From positions 186,001 to 250,000 of the forward strand of contig NZ_JAMKQJ010000002.1 in NCBI RefSeq assembly GCF_024643205.1: a stretch of DNA of 64,000 bases, read 5' to 3'. Source of the DNA: Parapedobacter tibetensis (lineage in GTDB: Bacteria > Bacteroidota > Bacteroidia > Sphingobacteriales > Sphingobacteriaceae). A program made the position numbers and the translations under genes. Under the pieces are notes generated by a model that was not told the origin of the DNA, did no database searches, and worked only from the letters and a program-made list of their open reading frames with translations. Numbering within the stretch: the first letter of the stretch is position 1; every line of letters begins with the position of its first letter. This document shows positions 9,123 through 17,265 of the stretch, one piece after another.

Positions 9123-11576
9123 TCATTCATCCCGCAAACTATCCACCGGATTGGCCACCGCTGCTTTGATCGCCTGAAAGCTGACCGTCAGCAGTGCAAT
9201 GACCACCGCCACTAACCCAGCCACGGCAAACACCCACCACTGGATTTCGATGCGGTAAGCAAAATCCTGCAACCATTGGTTCATCGCCCACCAGGCTATG
9301 GGTGAGGCGATGACCAAGGCAAACAATACAAGTTTTACAAAATCTTTTGACAGCAGCTGCACAATGCCGGCAACGGATGCTCCAAGCACTTTCCTGATAC
9401 CTATTTCCTTGGTGCGCTGTTCGGTAGTAAAGGCCGCCAAACCAAATAATCCAAGGCAAGCAATCATAATGGCCAATACCGCAAAACACGTAAAAATGGT
9501 TCCGGTGCGCTGCACACTTTCGTACATGTTGGCATAGCTTTCATCCAGAAAGGTAAAGCGGATAGCCTGATTGGGTGAAAATTCCTTCCAAAGGGCAGAA
9601 ATATCAGCAACGGTCTCCGCCATCTGCTGCCCGTTCAGCTTCACCGCCATCATGGTTGGGCTGTTGCCCAGCGCGAGGACTACGCCACCCACCTCATCGC
9701 GCATGGATTCAAAATTGAAGTCTTCCACCACGCCAACGACCAGGATATCCTTTTCACCGTTGGTAATGCGTTTGCCAACGGGGTTTTCCAGGTTCAGCAA
9801 TTTGGCCATCTTTTGGTTGATGATTGCAGCGTCTGCATCAGTTGCCAGCTGCCCATTAAAATTACGCCCGTCGACAAGTTGAATGCCCAATGTAGGGAGA
9901 TAGTTTTCGTCGACTTTCCAGTGCTGTCCTGCAGCACCTGCTTCTTCACCGACCTGCCCCGTATTCCAAAAGCGATTGCCATTCCGTTTTACGCCATCCA
10001 TCTGCACGGGCAGGTAATCGCCTACCGTGACCTGCTGCACTTCGGCAAGCTTTTCCAATTCGTCTTTCAGCGTCTGTGCCTGATCGCCCAGCGTGTGTGT
10101 ACCCTGAATCACCATCACTTGATTTTTGTCAAATCCGATTTTTTTGCTCAAAATAAATTGCATCTGGCTGTTGATGATCAGCGTACCCACAATCAAAATA
10201 ATGGAGGTAGTAAACTGGAATACCACCAATCCATTGCGGAGCAGCGGATTTTTGGCGCCCTGACTCAATTGGCCTTTTAACACCTGGGCCGGACGGAATC
10301 CCGATAAGTAGAAGGCGGGATATAGACCAGCAATTAATCCGACAACCACCACGGATAACCCAATGACGGGAAACAGCCACGGGCTGGTCCATGGAAATAC
10401 CAGCTGCTTGCCGGCGAGTTGATTGAATAAAGGCAGGAAAAGCCAGGCCAGTGCAACGCCCAGCACAATAGACAAAAAGCTATATAGTGTGGATTCCGTG
10501 AGGAATTGCCGAATGAGCCCGCTGCGATAAGAACCGACCACCTTGCGCAGGCCGATCTCCTTGGCACGGCTGGCTGATTTGGCCGTGGATAAGTTAATGA
10601 AATTAATGCAGGCAATCAGCAGGATAAACCCGGCAATGCCGCCAAACAGCCATATAAACCGGACATCGCCGTTGTTTTCGTCGGTAGCGCTATAGTTACG
10701 GATATCATGTGAATGGAGGTGGATAGCGGATAAAGGCTGAAAAGATATCTTTAAGGATTTTATTAACCACTCGGGAACCTGTACCCCAGCAGCCTTTGAT
10801 TGCGGAATATGATAGTTTTCCATCACGTCTGCCGTTAATTTTTTTTGCAGCTGGTCCAAATTCGCACCTTCCCGGATTTTAAAGTAGGTGACGTAATTGT
10901 TAGACAGCCAGTCGGTCTGTTCTCCTGGTTGAAACGGCTCCCCTGCCAGCGAAAGAAAAAAATCAAAACCATAAAGATGCGAGTTGTTAGGGATATCTTC
11001 TAGCACACCTTTAACGGTATAGGGCTTTGTCTTATCGTTGTTCAGATAGATCACCTTGCCGATCGGGTTGCCTTCCCGAAAATACTTGGTCGCCTTTGAC
11101 TTAGTTAGCACCACCGTATTGGGTTCATCGAGCATATGCCAAGGATCGCCATGGACAACCGGCAATTGCAGCACATCCATTAGTCCCTGGTCAGCATAGG
11201 TAATTCCCTCTTCATACAGGCTCTCCGGATTATCTGTGGTTGAAATCTGGTTGCTTCCTGCGCCGAATAAAGAGCTGGGCAGTATTCTCCCTGCTTCGTC
11301 AATCTCCGGGAAGTTGGCGTTCATGGTTTTCGCAAACGGTGCAGGAAAAGACGTTTGTTTTCGTAGATTTCCTTGGTCGTCAACCGCCGACATCACTGCC
11401 CGGTACAGCTGATCCGCATCGGGATACGATCGATCGTAGCTGGTCTCGTGCAGGATAAATAAAGTGATCAATATACAGGCCGCGACGCTAAACGCGAGGC
11501 CCCCGATTTTAATTGCGGAATATAACTTGTGTTTCACCAGGCTACGCCAAGCGATTTTGAGGTTATTTTTCAACAT
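9123..11576 (-). CDS. FtsX/MacB-family ABC transporter permease (817 aa), second gene of operon B
   Basis: It begins MLKNNLKIAWRSLVKHKLYS with TM1 at about 20-42; the motifs are KEIGLRKVVGSYRSG near 340 and KEIGIRKVLGASVAG near 725, tail NPVDSLRDE. It is the clear sister of the upstream gene at 11680-14124: the first 60 residues differ at only a few places, and the DNA around 9385-9490 is almost the same as 11930-12050 in the neighbour, pointing to recent tandem duplication or gene conversion. Its start codon overlaps the end of a short upstream ORF (11563-11634), so translation may be coupled to it. The two sisters probably act on similar substrates or as partners in a dimer. Confidence 0.94.
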   Translation of the reverse strand: MLKNNLKIAWRSLVKHKLYSAIKIGGLAFSVAACILITLFILHETSYDRSYPDADQLYRAVMSAVDDQGNLRKQTSFPAPFAKTMNANFPEIDEAGRILPSSLFGAGSNQISTTDNPESLYEEGITYADQGLMDVLQLPVVHGDPWHMLDEPNTVVLTKSKATKYFREGNPIGKVIYLNNDKTKPYTVKGVLEDIPNNSHLYGFDFFLSLAGEPFQPGEQTDWLSNNYVTYFKIREGANLDQLQKKLTADVMENYHIPQSKAAGVQVPEWLIKSLKISFQPLSAIHLHSHDIRNYSATDENNGDVRFIWLFGGIAGFILLIACINFINLSTAKSASRAKEIGLRKVVGSYRSGLIRQFLTESTLYSFLSIVLGVALAWLFLPLFNQLAGKQLVFPWTSPWLFPVIGLSVVVVGLIAGLYPAFYLSGFRPAQVLKGQLSQGAKNPLLRNGLVVFQFTTSIILIVGTLIINSQMQFILSKKIGFDKNQVMVIQGTHTLGDQAQTLKDELEKLAEVQQVTVGDYLPVQMDGVKRNGNRFWNTGQVGEEAGAAGQHWKVDENYLPTLGIQLVDGRNFNGQLATDADAAIINQKMAKLLNLENPVGKRITNGEKDILVVGVVEDFNFESMRDEVGGVVLALGNSPTMMAVKLNGQQMAETVADISALWKEFSPNQAIRFTFLDESYANMYESVQRTGTIFTCFAVLAIMIACLGLFGLAAFTTEQRTKEIGIRKVLGASVAGIVQLLSKDFVKLVLFALVIASPIAWWAMNQWLQDFAYRIEIQWWVFAVAGLVAVVIALLTVSFQAIKAAVANPVDSLRDE

Positions 11577-11635
11577 ATTGTCTGTTCTTTATCGGTGTTT
11601 CAGCTACCCGCCAGCTGGCAGGTGGTTTTATCATT
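11563..11635 (-). promoter_or_regulatory. Leader element with hairpin and 23-codon upstream ORF, copy near 11.6 kb
   Basis: On the minus strand an ATG at 11634 opens a short ORF starting MIKPPASWRVAETPIK whose TAA at 11563-11565 lies inside the permease gene that starts at 11576; the two overlap by 14 nt in different frames. The DNA includes a hairpin at 11607-11622 (GCCAGCTGGC core) and then TAGCTGAAACACC. A related ORF, MIKPSANWRIAEAPIK, starts at 32070 ahead of another operon. It may be a translation-coupling leader or only a repeated hairpin that happens to be open. Confidence 0.5.
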
Positions 11636-11679
11636 TTTCTTAGTGTTCAGTGAATCTGTGGTCAGGGTTCAGTGACCGG

Positions 11680-14124
11680 TCACTCATCCCTCAATGAATT
11701 CACCGGATTAGCCACCGCAGCCTTAATGGCTTGGAAGCTCACCGTGAGCAAGGCAATCAATACGGCCGTTAATCCAGCCACGGCAAACACCCACCATGTG
11801 ATGTCGATGCGGTAAGCGAAATCTTCTAGCCACTTATCCATGCCCCACCATGCGATGGGTGAGGCAATGAGGATAGCTACCAACACAAGTTTTATGAAAT
11901 CTTTGGAAAGGAGCCTGACGATGCCATTCACACTGGCTCCAAGCACTTTCCTGATGCCTATTTCCTTGGTACGTTGTTCGGTAGTGAAGGCCGCCAAACC
12001 AAATAATCCAAGGCAAGCAATCATAATGGCCAATACCGCGAAACAAGTAAAGATGGTTCCTGTTCGTTGCACACCTGCATACATATTGGCGTAACTTTGA
12101 TCCAGAAAGGTGAACTGGAAAGTCTGATCCGGAGCAAACTTCTTCCAGAGCGCCGAGATGTCAGCAATCGTCTCCTTCACGTCCCGCCCACCTAGCTTGA
12201 TGGCCATCATGGTCGGGCTGTTGCCCAATACCAGGCATAAACCGCCGACCTCATCCTTCATCGACTCAAAATTAAAATCCTCCACCACGCCAATGACTAC
12301 CATTTTCTTCCATCCATTCGTAATCCGTGCGCCAATGGGGTTATTTAGGTTTAACGCTTTGGCAAGACTTTCGTTGATGATAGCGGTTTCGGAATCGGTG
12401 GCCATTTCCTTGCTGAAGTTACGCCCTTCATGGAGCTGGATACCCAATGTAGCGAGGTAGTCTTCATCAACCTGCCAGTACTGCCCGCCAACCGAGTTAT
12501 CTTCGGTTACTTTCCCTTCTTTCCAAAACGGATTGCCATTTCGCTTTACGCCACCCATGCGCACAGGAATATAGTCGCTTACCGATACCTGTCGCACGTC
12601 CGGAATGTTGCGGATTTCATCTTTCAGGGTCTGTACCTGCTCACCCAACGTGTGGGTGCCTTGGACGATCATCACCTGATCTTTATCAAAGCCAACTTTT
12701 TTGTTGAGGATAAAATGCATCTGGTTGTTGATGATCAGTGTACCGACGATGAGGATAATGGAGGTGGTAAATTGAAACACCACTAAACCGTTACGCAATA
12801 CGGGGTTCTTGACACCCCGGCTCAATTGGCCTTTAAGCACCTGTATCGGGCGGAATCCCGATAAGTAAACCGCTGGGTAAAGCCCAGCGAGCAGCCCAAT
12901 CCCAATAGCCGATAATACGATTATGGGAAATAGCCAAATATTTGCCCAAGGAAAGACGAGGTGCTTATCGGCGAGCAGGTTAAAGAGCGGCAGAAACAAC
13001 CAAGCCAACAGCACACCCAAGACAATAGACAAGAGGCTGTATAGCATGGATTCGGAGAGGAACTGGGAAATCAAACCACTTCGATAGGATCCAACCACTT
13101 TCCGCAGCCCCACCTCTTTCGCCCGGCTCGCTGATTTGGCTGTGGATAGGTTAATGAAGTTGATGCAGGCGATCAACAGGATAAATCCTGCGATACCACC
13201 AAATAGCCAAACGAAGCGGATATCTCCTCTGCGATCCATATGATAATCATGAATATCTGATGAATGCAGGTGGATTGCGGTAATCGGTTGGAGTGTTAAC
13301 CTAGCCGTTTTCATATATGCTGGAACTGGTCTTCCCGTTGCTTTTATTGCTGGAATCAAGTAGTTGTTCAGCACATTTTCGGTCATTTTTTGCTCAAGCA
13401 GGTTCAGATCTGTACCCGCCCTGATTTTAAAATAGGTTACATAATTGCTAGCCAGCCAGTTGGTCTGCTCACCATCATAGAAATGAACCCCCGATAAGGT
13501 GAGGAAAAAATCATAACCGTATAAATGGGAAGTGGTCGGAATATCCTCGATCACAGCTTTCACGGTATAAGGTTTACTTTTGTTGTTGTTGAGGTAGATC
13601 GCCTTGCCTATCGGATTACCTTCTGGGAAGTATTTCTCAGCCTTTGAAGCTGACAGCACTACGGTGTTGGGTTCGTCCAAAGCATGTTGCATATTGCCGT
13701 GGATGACGGGAAATTGCAATATGTCCAGCAGCTCTTGATCGGCATAGGTAATCCCGTCCTCATTCATGCTTTCGGGATGGTCATCAGTAGACACTTGATT
13801 GCTTCCGGCCCCGAAGAGCGGATTAGGGAGTAAGCGAGCCGCCTGTTCGATTTCTGGGAAGTCGGCTTTAAGTGCTTCGGCCATTGGTGCTTCGAATGCC
13901 GTGAATTTCAACAGATTGCCTTGTTCATCGGTGTTGGTGCCCACCACTCGGTAAAGTTGGCTAACATCGGGATAGGCTTTATCATAACTAGTCTCGTGGA
14001 TGATAAACAGCGCAATCAATATGCAGGCGGCAATGCTGAAGGCAAAACCTCCTATTTTAATTGCGGAATATAACTTGTGTTTCACCAGGCTACGCCAAGC
14101 GATTTTAAAGTGGTTGTTCAGCAT
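11680..14124 (-). CDS. FtsX/MacB-family ABC transporter permease (814 aa), first gene of operon B
   Basis: This is the promoter-proximal member of a five-permease operon. It starts MLNNHFKIAWRSLVKHKLYS, has TM1 at about 20-42, motifs KEVGLRKVVGSYRSG near 336 and KEIGIRKVLGASVNG near 721, and the tail NPVNSLRDE. The first periplasmic domain contains the phrase PDVSQLYRVVGT near residue 53, as in its sister at 9123-11576. No ATPase gene lies in this operon, so the product must pair with an ATPase encoded elsewhere, perhaps the one at 48590-49264. Transcription probably starts from element B about 60 bp upstream. Confidence 0.94.
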   Translation of the reverse strand: MLNNHFKIAWRSLVKHKLYSAIKIGGFAFSIAACILIALFIIHETSYDKAYPDVSQLYRVVGTNTDEQGNLLKFTAFEAPMAEALKADFPEIEQAARLLPNPLFGAGSNQVSTDDHPESMNEDGITYADQELLDILQFPVIHGNMQHALDEPNTVVLSASKAEKYFPEGNPIGKAIYLNNNKSKPYTVKAVIEDIPTTSHLYGYDFFLTLSGVHFYDGEQTNWLASNYVTYFKIRAGTDLNLLEQKMTENVLNNYLIPAIKATGRPVPAYMKTARLTLQPITAIHLHSSDIHDYHMDRRGDIRFVWLFGGIAGFILLIACINFINLSTAKSASRAKEVGLRKVVGSYRSGLISQFLSESMLYSLLSIVLGVLLAWLFLPLFNLLADKHLVFPWANIWLFPIIVLSAIGIGLLAGLYPAVYLSGFRPIQVLKGQLSRGVKNPVLRNGLVVFQFTTSIILIVGTLIINNQMHFILNKKVGFDKDQVMIVQGTHTLGEQVQTLKDEIRNIPDVRQVSVSDYIPVRMGGVKRNGNPFWKEGKVTEDNSVGGQYWQVDEDYLATLGIQLHEGRNFSKEMATDSETAIINESLAKALNLNNPIGARITNGWKKMVVIGVVEDFNFESMKDEVGGLCLVLGNSPTMMAIKLGGRDVKETIADISALWKKFAPDQTFQFTFLDQSYANMYAGVQRTGTIFTCFAVLAIMIACLGLFGLAAFTTEQRTKEIGIRKVLGASVNGIVRLLSKDFIKLVLVAILIASPIAWWGMDKWLEDFAYRIDITWWVFAVAGLTAVLIALLTVSFQAIKAAVANPVNSLRDE

Positions 14125-14126
14125 CT

Positions 14127-14170
14127 TGTTTGTTTTTATGGTGCTTGATCTACCCTGATATGCATTGGGA
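14127..14170 (-). repeat. Degenerate copy of the hairpin leader element
   Basis: Upstream of the 14124 start the minus strand reads CCCAATGCATATCAGGG, then TAGATCAAGCACCATAAAAA and the ATG. This aligns with the leader copies at 11582-11635 and 31895-32070 (hairpin, TAGCTGAAACACC, A-rich stretch, ATG). The stem is reduced to three or so pairs here. A short ORF of nine codons (MHIRVDQAP) opens in it. Confidence 0.45.
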
Positions 14171-14182
14171 CCGAAAGTTTAA

Positions 14183-14288
14183 TACAGCAATTGCGCCAAA
14201 AGTTTAATATGCTTATATTCAGCACATTATATGAAATAAGGGCATGGCAAGTGTTCGATTCCGAACACTTGCTGTTCAGATGCGGACA
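14183..14288 (-). promoter_or_regulatory. Double-dyad control element B with sigma-54-like promoter
   Basis: Dyad 1 is GTGTTCGATTCCGAACAC (14251-14268) with one central mismatch, dyad 2 TGTTCAGATGCGGACA (14273-14288); the cores are 21 bp apart. CC at 14196-14197 gives minus-strand TTTTGGCGC, followed after ten bases by the TGT at 14184-14186. The 55-bp dyad-to-GG distance is the same as in the other four copies. It would drive the five-permease operon B, with a predicted leader of about 50 nt. Confidence 0.75.
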
Positions 14289-14339
14289 GTTTAGGCCAAT
14301 CCTTATTTCTTACAGATTATAAATACCAGTTTTTAGGTA

Positions 14340-14369
14340 TTGTTGTTTAGCATAACTTAAGTAGTTTTG
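14340..14369 (+). promoter_or_regulatory. Bacteroidota housekeeping promoter for the lipoprotein gene
   Basis: A TTG at 14340-14342, a 19-bp spacer and TAGTTTTG (14362-14369) match the Bacteroidota -33 TTTG / -7 TAnnTTTG consensus. The start codon of the lipoprotein gene lies 44 bp further on. It is divergent from operon B, whose dyads end about 50 bp away. Confidence 0.55.
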
Positions 14370-14413
14370 CCACGGTTTATTTTATTTATGTATTACTTAT
14401 TGACTATACTATT

Positions 14414-15097
14414 ATGCAGATCAAACGCTTTTTAATCGTAGCGATGTTATTTTTAATCATCCCAGCCGTATTTCAGTCTTGCGGAAAGGATGATACCGAA
14501 CCGGAGCAAAATACGGATGAAACGCCAGGCAACATACCGGGGATGGGCGAGGCTGAGGGTAGCCCAGAAGGCGATTTGTTCAAATTACCAGAGGGAATCC
14601 GCCTGACTGGATCCATGATTGGGATCGATTGCAATGATGGAGACGAACTTGGGAGTGGGATAAATGTTACGGTTTGTATAAAACTTTACAATGAAAAAAG
14701 TGAAAATGTTGAATTAAACTTACCTACAGGATTGGTGTTTGTATGTGACGACGCCAGTTATCAAAACGGCATGCTATTACAAGGGACAAAAATTATTTTG
14801 CCCGGTAAAACCAATACGAATTTTACCCTATTTTTATATTGTATCAATGCCGCGCGGGGCTCGTCAGATTCGGATGCCATTTTTCAATTTGGCCCCGTTA
14901 CAAAGAGCGCGCTAATCAAGGAATTGGCGGATTTGATCAGCACTAAAAAAATAAATTTAGCAGAATATCAAGGAGAAACATTGGGGTATTATGAAGCAGT
15001 AAGCGCAGTACAGTCAGCTGTATGGAGCATAACCGATTCGCCTGATGGATTAACGGATTATGATCGGGAAGCAATCGCCCAGCTTCCTAATAAATAG
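14414..15097 (+). CDS. Predicted lipoprotein of unknown function (227 aa)
   Basis: The N-terminus is a lipoprotein signal: a basic start, hydrophobic core at 6-19 and lipobox VFQSC with the acylated cysteine at residue 23. After an acidic, proline-rich linker (about 26-55) comes a domain with several cysteines (for example DCNDGDELG, VCIKLY, VCDDA, LYCIN) that I do not recognise. The end, AVQSAVWSITD, faintly recalls thioester-domain surface proteins but is too weak to name it. It is a single gene with its own promoter, between operon B and a convergent regulator gene. It could bind a surface ligand for the sugar locus, but nothing in the sequence proves that. Confidence 0.8.
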   Translation: MQIKRFLIVAMLFLIIPAVFQSCGKDDTEPEQNTDETPGNIPGMGEAEGSPEGDLFKLPEGIRLTGSMIGIDCNDGDELGSGINVTVCIKLYNEKSENVELNLPTGLVFVCDDASYQNGMLLQGTKIILPGKTNTNFTLFLYCINAARGSSDSDAIFQFGPVTKSALIKELADLISTKKINLAEYQGETLGYYEAVSAVQSAVWSITDSPDGLTDYDREAIAQLPNK

Positions 15098-15111
15098 TGG
15101 ATAATCAAGGC

Positions 15112-15148
15112 CAAGACTGAGTGGGCGCATGTAGCCCATTCAGTCTTG
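15112..15148. terminator. Strong bidirectional hairpin between convergent genes
   Basis: CAAGACTGAGTGGGC pairs with GCCCATTCAGTCTTG around a 7-nt loop, 15 bp with one G-T pair. It lies between the lipoprotein gene (plus) and the GntR regulator gene (minus), as expected for a shared terminator. No long T run follows on either side. Confidence 0.7.
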
Positions 15149-15213
15149 AGAATGATTTCCAAAGCTCACTCATGTCCTTCGGTAGCGTCGACAAATCTCG
15201 GGATCCACTTAAC

Positions 15214-16236
15214 CTAAAATGATTTTCGCGCGGTCATCAAGAAAGGGTTTTCGATGTGTTCACGCTGATTCTGCAAAATCATTTCAGCTATGCTAATACC
15301 CATCTGATGGAAATCCGGGCTGATGGTGGTAATTCCGTCAGCAACAATGCTTTTAAGCGGCGTCTCATGGTAGGAAATAACGCCCAACTCTTGCCCTAAC
15401 TCCCACCCTTTTTCTTTGGCATATAACACTAGTCGCACAAGGTCATTATCATCCATTACCAAGCATAAGTCTCCTAAGTTTGGCTCAAACGTCGCGGTAT
15501 TGCGGATGACCTGCGCCTTAAATTTTGAAAGCTTGAAAAACCGTTCAAATCCTTTGATTACATCATAGTTCCGCATATTCCCTGAAAATAGCAGAAAAAT
15601 ACGCCTATACCGGAGCAACTTCCCCGCAACAGATTCTAAAAAAGCGTAGATATCTTTTTCGTAATTCTGGCAAACCCCAGGGTAACGTTTACCGAACTCC
15701 TTTAAGCCGGTATCCAAAATAAATAGGTTGCGCTGGTCCAACCGCTTTAATACCGATTCCGTCCGCTTGTGGATTTCAGGCATGATTACAAACGTATTGT
15801 AATGCGAAGTATGATTCTGTATCAAGGTTTCGAAAACCTCAATGTTATGGTGATGGAAGTAAATATCCACCAAAGCATGGTTTTTCAGTTTACTTGTGAA
15901 AGCACTGTAAAATATTTCGCGGTAGGGATTATAGGTACTCATCAGCAAAAAGATGTTTCGCTTGCTGGTTTGGCGGGTATTGATTACAAAATATCCCTTA
16001 CCCGGAATGGAATCGATGATGCCCGCTGTTCGCAACTCATTGTAGGCTTTGAATATTGACCCTCTAGCAATGGAAAATTGAGCAGCAATGGCATTCACAG
16101 ATGGAATAAGAGCTCCCTGTTGCAAATGGCCATCAGCTATTGCCTGCTGTATTGATTCAACAATCTGCCGGTAGATGGGAGTCGATAAATCACTATCGAT
16201 TTTGATAAGTTGTTGTCCTTCCTTGGTTGTATCCAT
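15214..16236 (-). CDS. GntR-family transcriptional regulator with sugar-binding domain (340 aa)
   Basis: Residues about 15-85 are a GntR winged helix-turn-helix (PIYRQIVESIQQAI, PSVNAIAAQFSIARG, GIIDSIPGKGYFV). The rest (about 95-335) resembles the periplasmic-binding-protein/LacI fold found in Bacteroidota GntR regulators of sugar catabolism: ILDTGLKEFG, then LCLVMDDNDLVRLV and GQELGVISYHETPL. It is divergent from murQ, and a 22-bp palindrome in the shared region is the obvious binding site. The likely inducer is a MurNAc- or GlcNAc-derived sugar; this is inferred from the neighbours only. Expected role: repression of the murQ-NAGLU-susCD-transporter genes in the absence of ligand. Confidence 0.88.
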   Translation of the reverse strand: MDTTKEGQQLIKIDSDLSTPIYRQIVESIQQAIADGHLQQGALIPSVNAIAAQFSIARGSIFKAYNELRTAGIIDSIPGKGYFVINTRQTSKRNIFLLMSTYNPYREIFYSAFTSKLKNHALVDIYFHHHNIEVFETLIQNHTSHYNTFVIMPEIHKRTESVLKRLDQRNLFILDTGLKEFGKRYPGVCQNYEKDIYAFLESVAGKLLRYRRIFLLFSGNMRNYDVIKGFERFFKLSKFKAQVIRNTATFEPNLGDLCLVMDDNDLVRLVLYAKEKGWELGQELGVISYHETPLKSIVADGITTISPDFHQMGISIAEMILQNQREHIENPFLMTARKSF

Positions 16237-16276
16237 TCGATATTAATCTGTTGCAAGGTAAATAATTATTGAATCA

Positions 16277-16307
16277 TTTGCATAATAAAAAACAATTTAT
16301 AGATTTG
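16277..16307 (+). promoter_or_regulatory. Bacteroidota promoter of the murQ sugar operon
   Basis: TTTG (16277-16280), exactly 19 bp, then TAGATTTG (16300-16307): a full match to the -33/-7 consensus. Transcription would start near 16313, inside the palindromic operator, about 60 nt before the murQ ATG. Confidence 0.8.
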
Positions 16308-16327
16308 TACTAGTATATACTGGTACA
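16306..16327. promoter_or_regulatory. 22-bp palindromic operator, probable GntR-regulator site
   Basis: TGTACTAGTAT and ATACTGGTACA form a 22-bp dyad with one mismatch. It covers the end of the -7 box and the expected transcription start, so a bound regulator would block the promoter. The divergent GntR-type gene starts 70 bp away. Confidence 0.75.
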
Positions 16328-16374
16328 TATAACACACAGTTAACAATTTAGTCATATCCAACCCGCAATTTTAC

Positions 16375-17193
16375 ATGGAATTTGAAAAAACAACAGAGCA
16401 GCCCTCGCTATACAAGCATTTAGAAAAAATGAGCACCTTAGAGATACTCGCGAATATCAATAAAGAAGATAAAACAGTCCCTTTCGTTATTGAACGGGTT
16501 ATACCAAATATTAGCAGCTTGATAGATGTGATAAAAGAAAACATGCTTGCAGGAGGACGCCTATTTTATATTGGTGCTGGCACAAGTGGCAGGCTTGGCG
16601 TACTCGATGCAAGTGAATGCCCGCCTACATATGGTGTTTCCCCTTCATTGGTAGTAGGTATTATGGCTGGCGGCGATCAAGCGTTGCGCTATGGCATCGA
16701 AGATGCGGAGGATAGCGAGGAAGCAGGATGGGCAGATCTACAGCAACATATGCTCACTACAAAAGACGTGGTAATCGGTATAGCTGCCAGCGGTACTACA
16801 CCCTATGTAATTGGAGCATTGCGGATGGCCCAGAAAGCCGGATTAGTTACCGGATGTATTGTATGCAACGTTGGTTCGCCTATAGCTCGTTATGCAGATC
16901 ATCCTATTGAAGTGATCGTAGGCCCAGAGTTTGTATCCGGTAGTACCCGCATGAAAAGCGGAACGGCACAGAAGCTGATACTCAATATGATCTCTACTGC
17001 GGTCATGATTGGTATTGGATTGGTAGAGGATAATCAAATGGTAAACATGCAGATAAGCAATAAAAAGCTCATCGATAGAGGGGTAAGAATGCTTATGAAA
17101 CAAGCGGGGATTAATGATTATGAGTTGGCGAAATCGGCATTGCTCAAGCATGGTAGTGTGAAACTGGCGATGCAGGATTTTATCAAAAACTAA
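16375..17193 (+). CDS. murQ: N-acetylmuramic acid 6-phosphate etherase MurQ (272 aa)
   Basis: MurQ cleaves the lactyl ether of MurNAc-6-phosphate to GlcNAc-6-phosphate and D-lactate in the cytoplasm. The SIS-domain signature IGAGTSGRLGVLDASECPPT is at residues 66-85, with E81 in the place of the known catalytic glutamate (E83 in E. coli) and E115 near the second (E114). Further SIS phrases are VIGIAASGTTPYVIGAL and GSTRMKSGTAQK. At 272 residues it is somewhat shorter than the E. coli enzyme (298). It is the first gene after the regulated promoter, 72 bp before the GH89 gene. No MurNAc kinase (MurK) or AnmK is in the window, so the phosphorylated substrate must be made by an enzyme encoded elsewhere. 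Confidence 0.95.
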   Translation: MEFEKTTEQPSLYKHLEKMSTLEILANINKEDKTVPFVIERVIPNISSLIDVIKENMLAGGRLFYIGAGTSGRLGVLDASECPPTYGVSPSLVVGIMAGGDQALRYGIEDAEDSEEAGWADLQQHMLTTKDVVIGIAASGTTPYVIGALRMAQKAGLVTGCIVCNVGSPIARYADHPIEVIVGPEFVSGSTRMKSGTAQKLILNMISTAVMIGIGLVEDNQMVNMQISNKKLIDRGVRMLMKQAGINDYELAKSALLKHGSVKLAMQDFIKN

Positions 17194-17265
17194 GGGAGTC
17201 ATAGCTGAAGTGCTAGGTTGCTGATCATCGATAATGTCAACGTAGCACACATCAAGAATAAGTAT

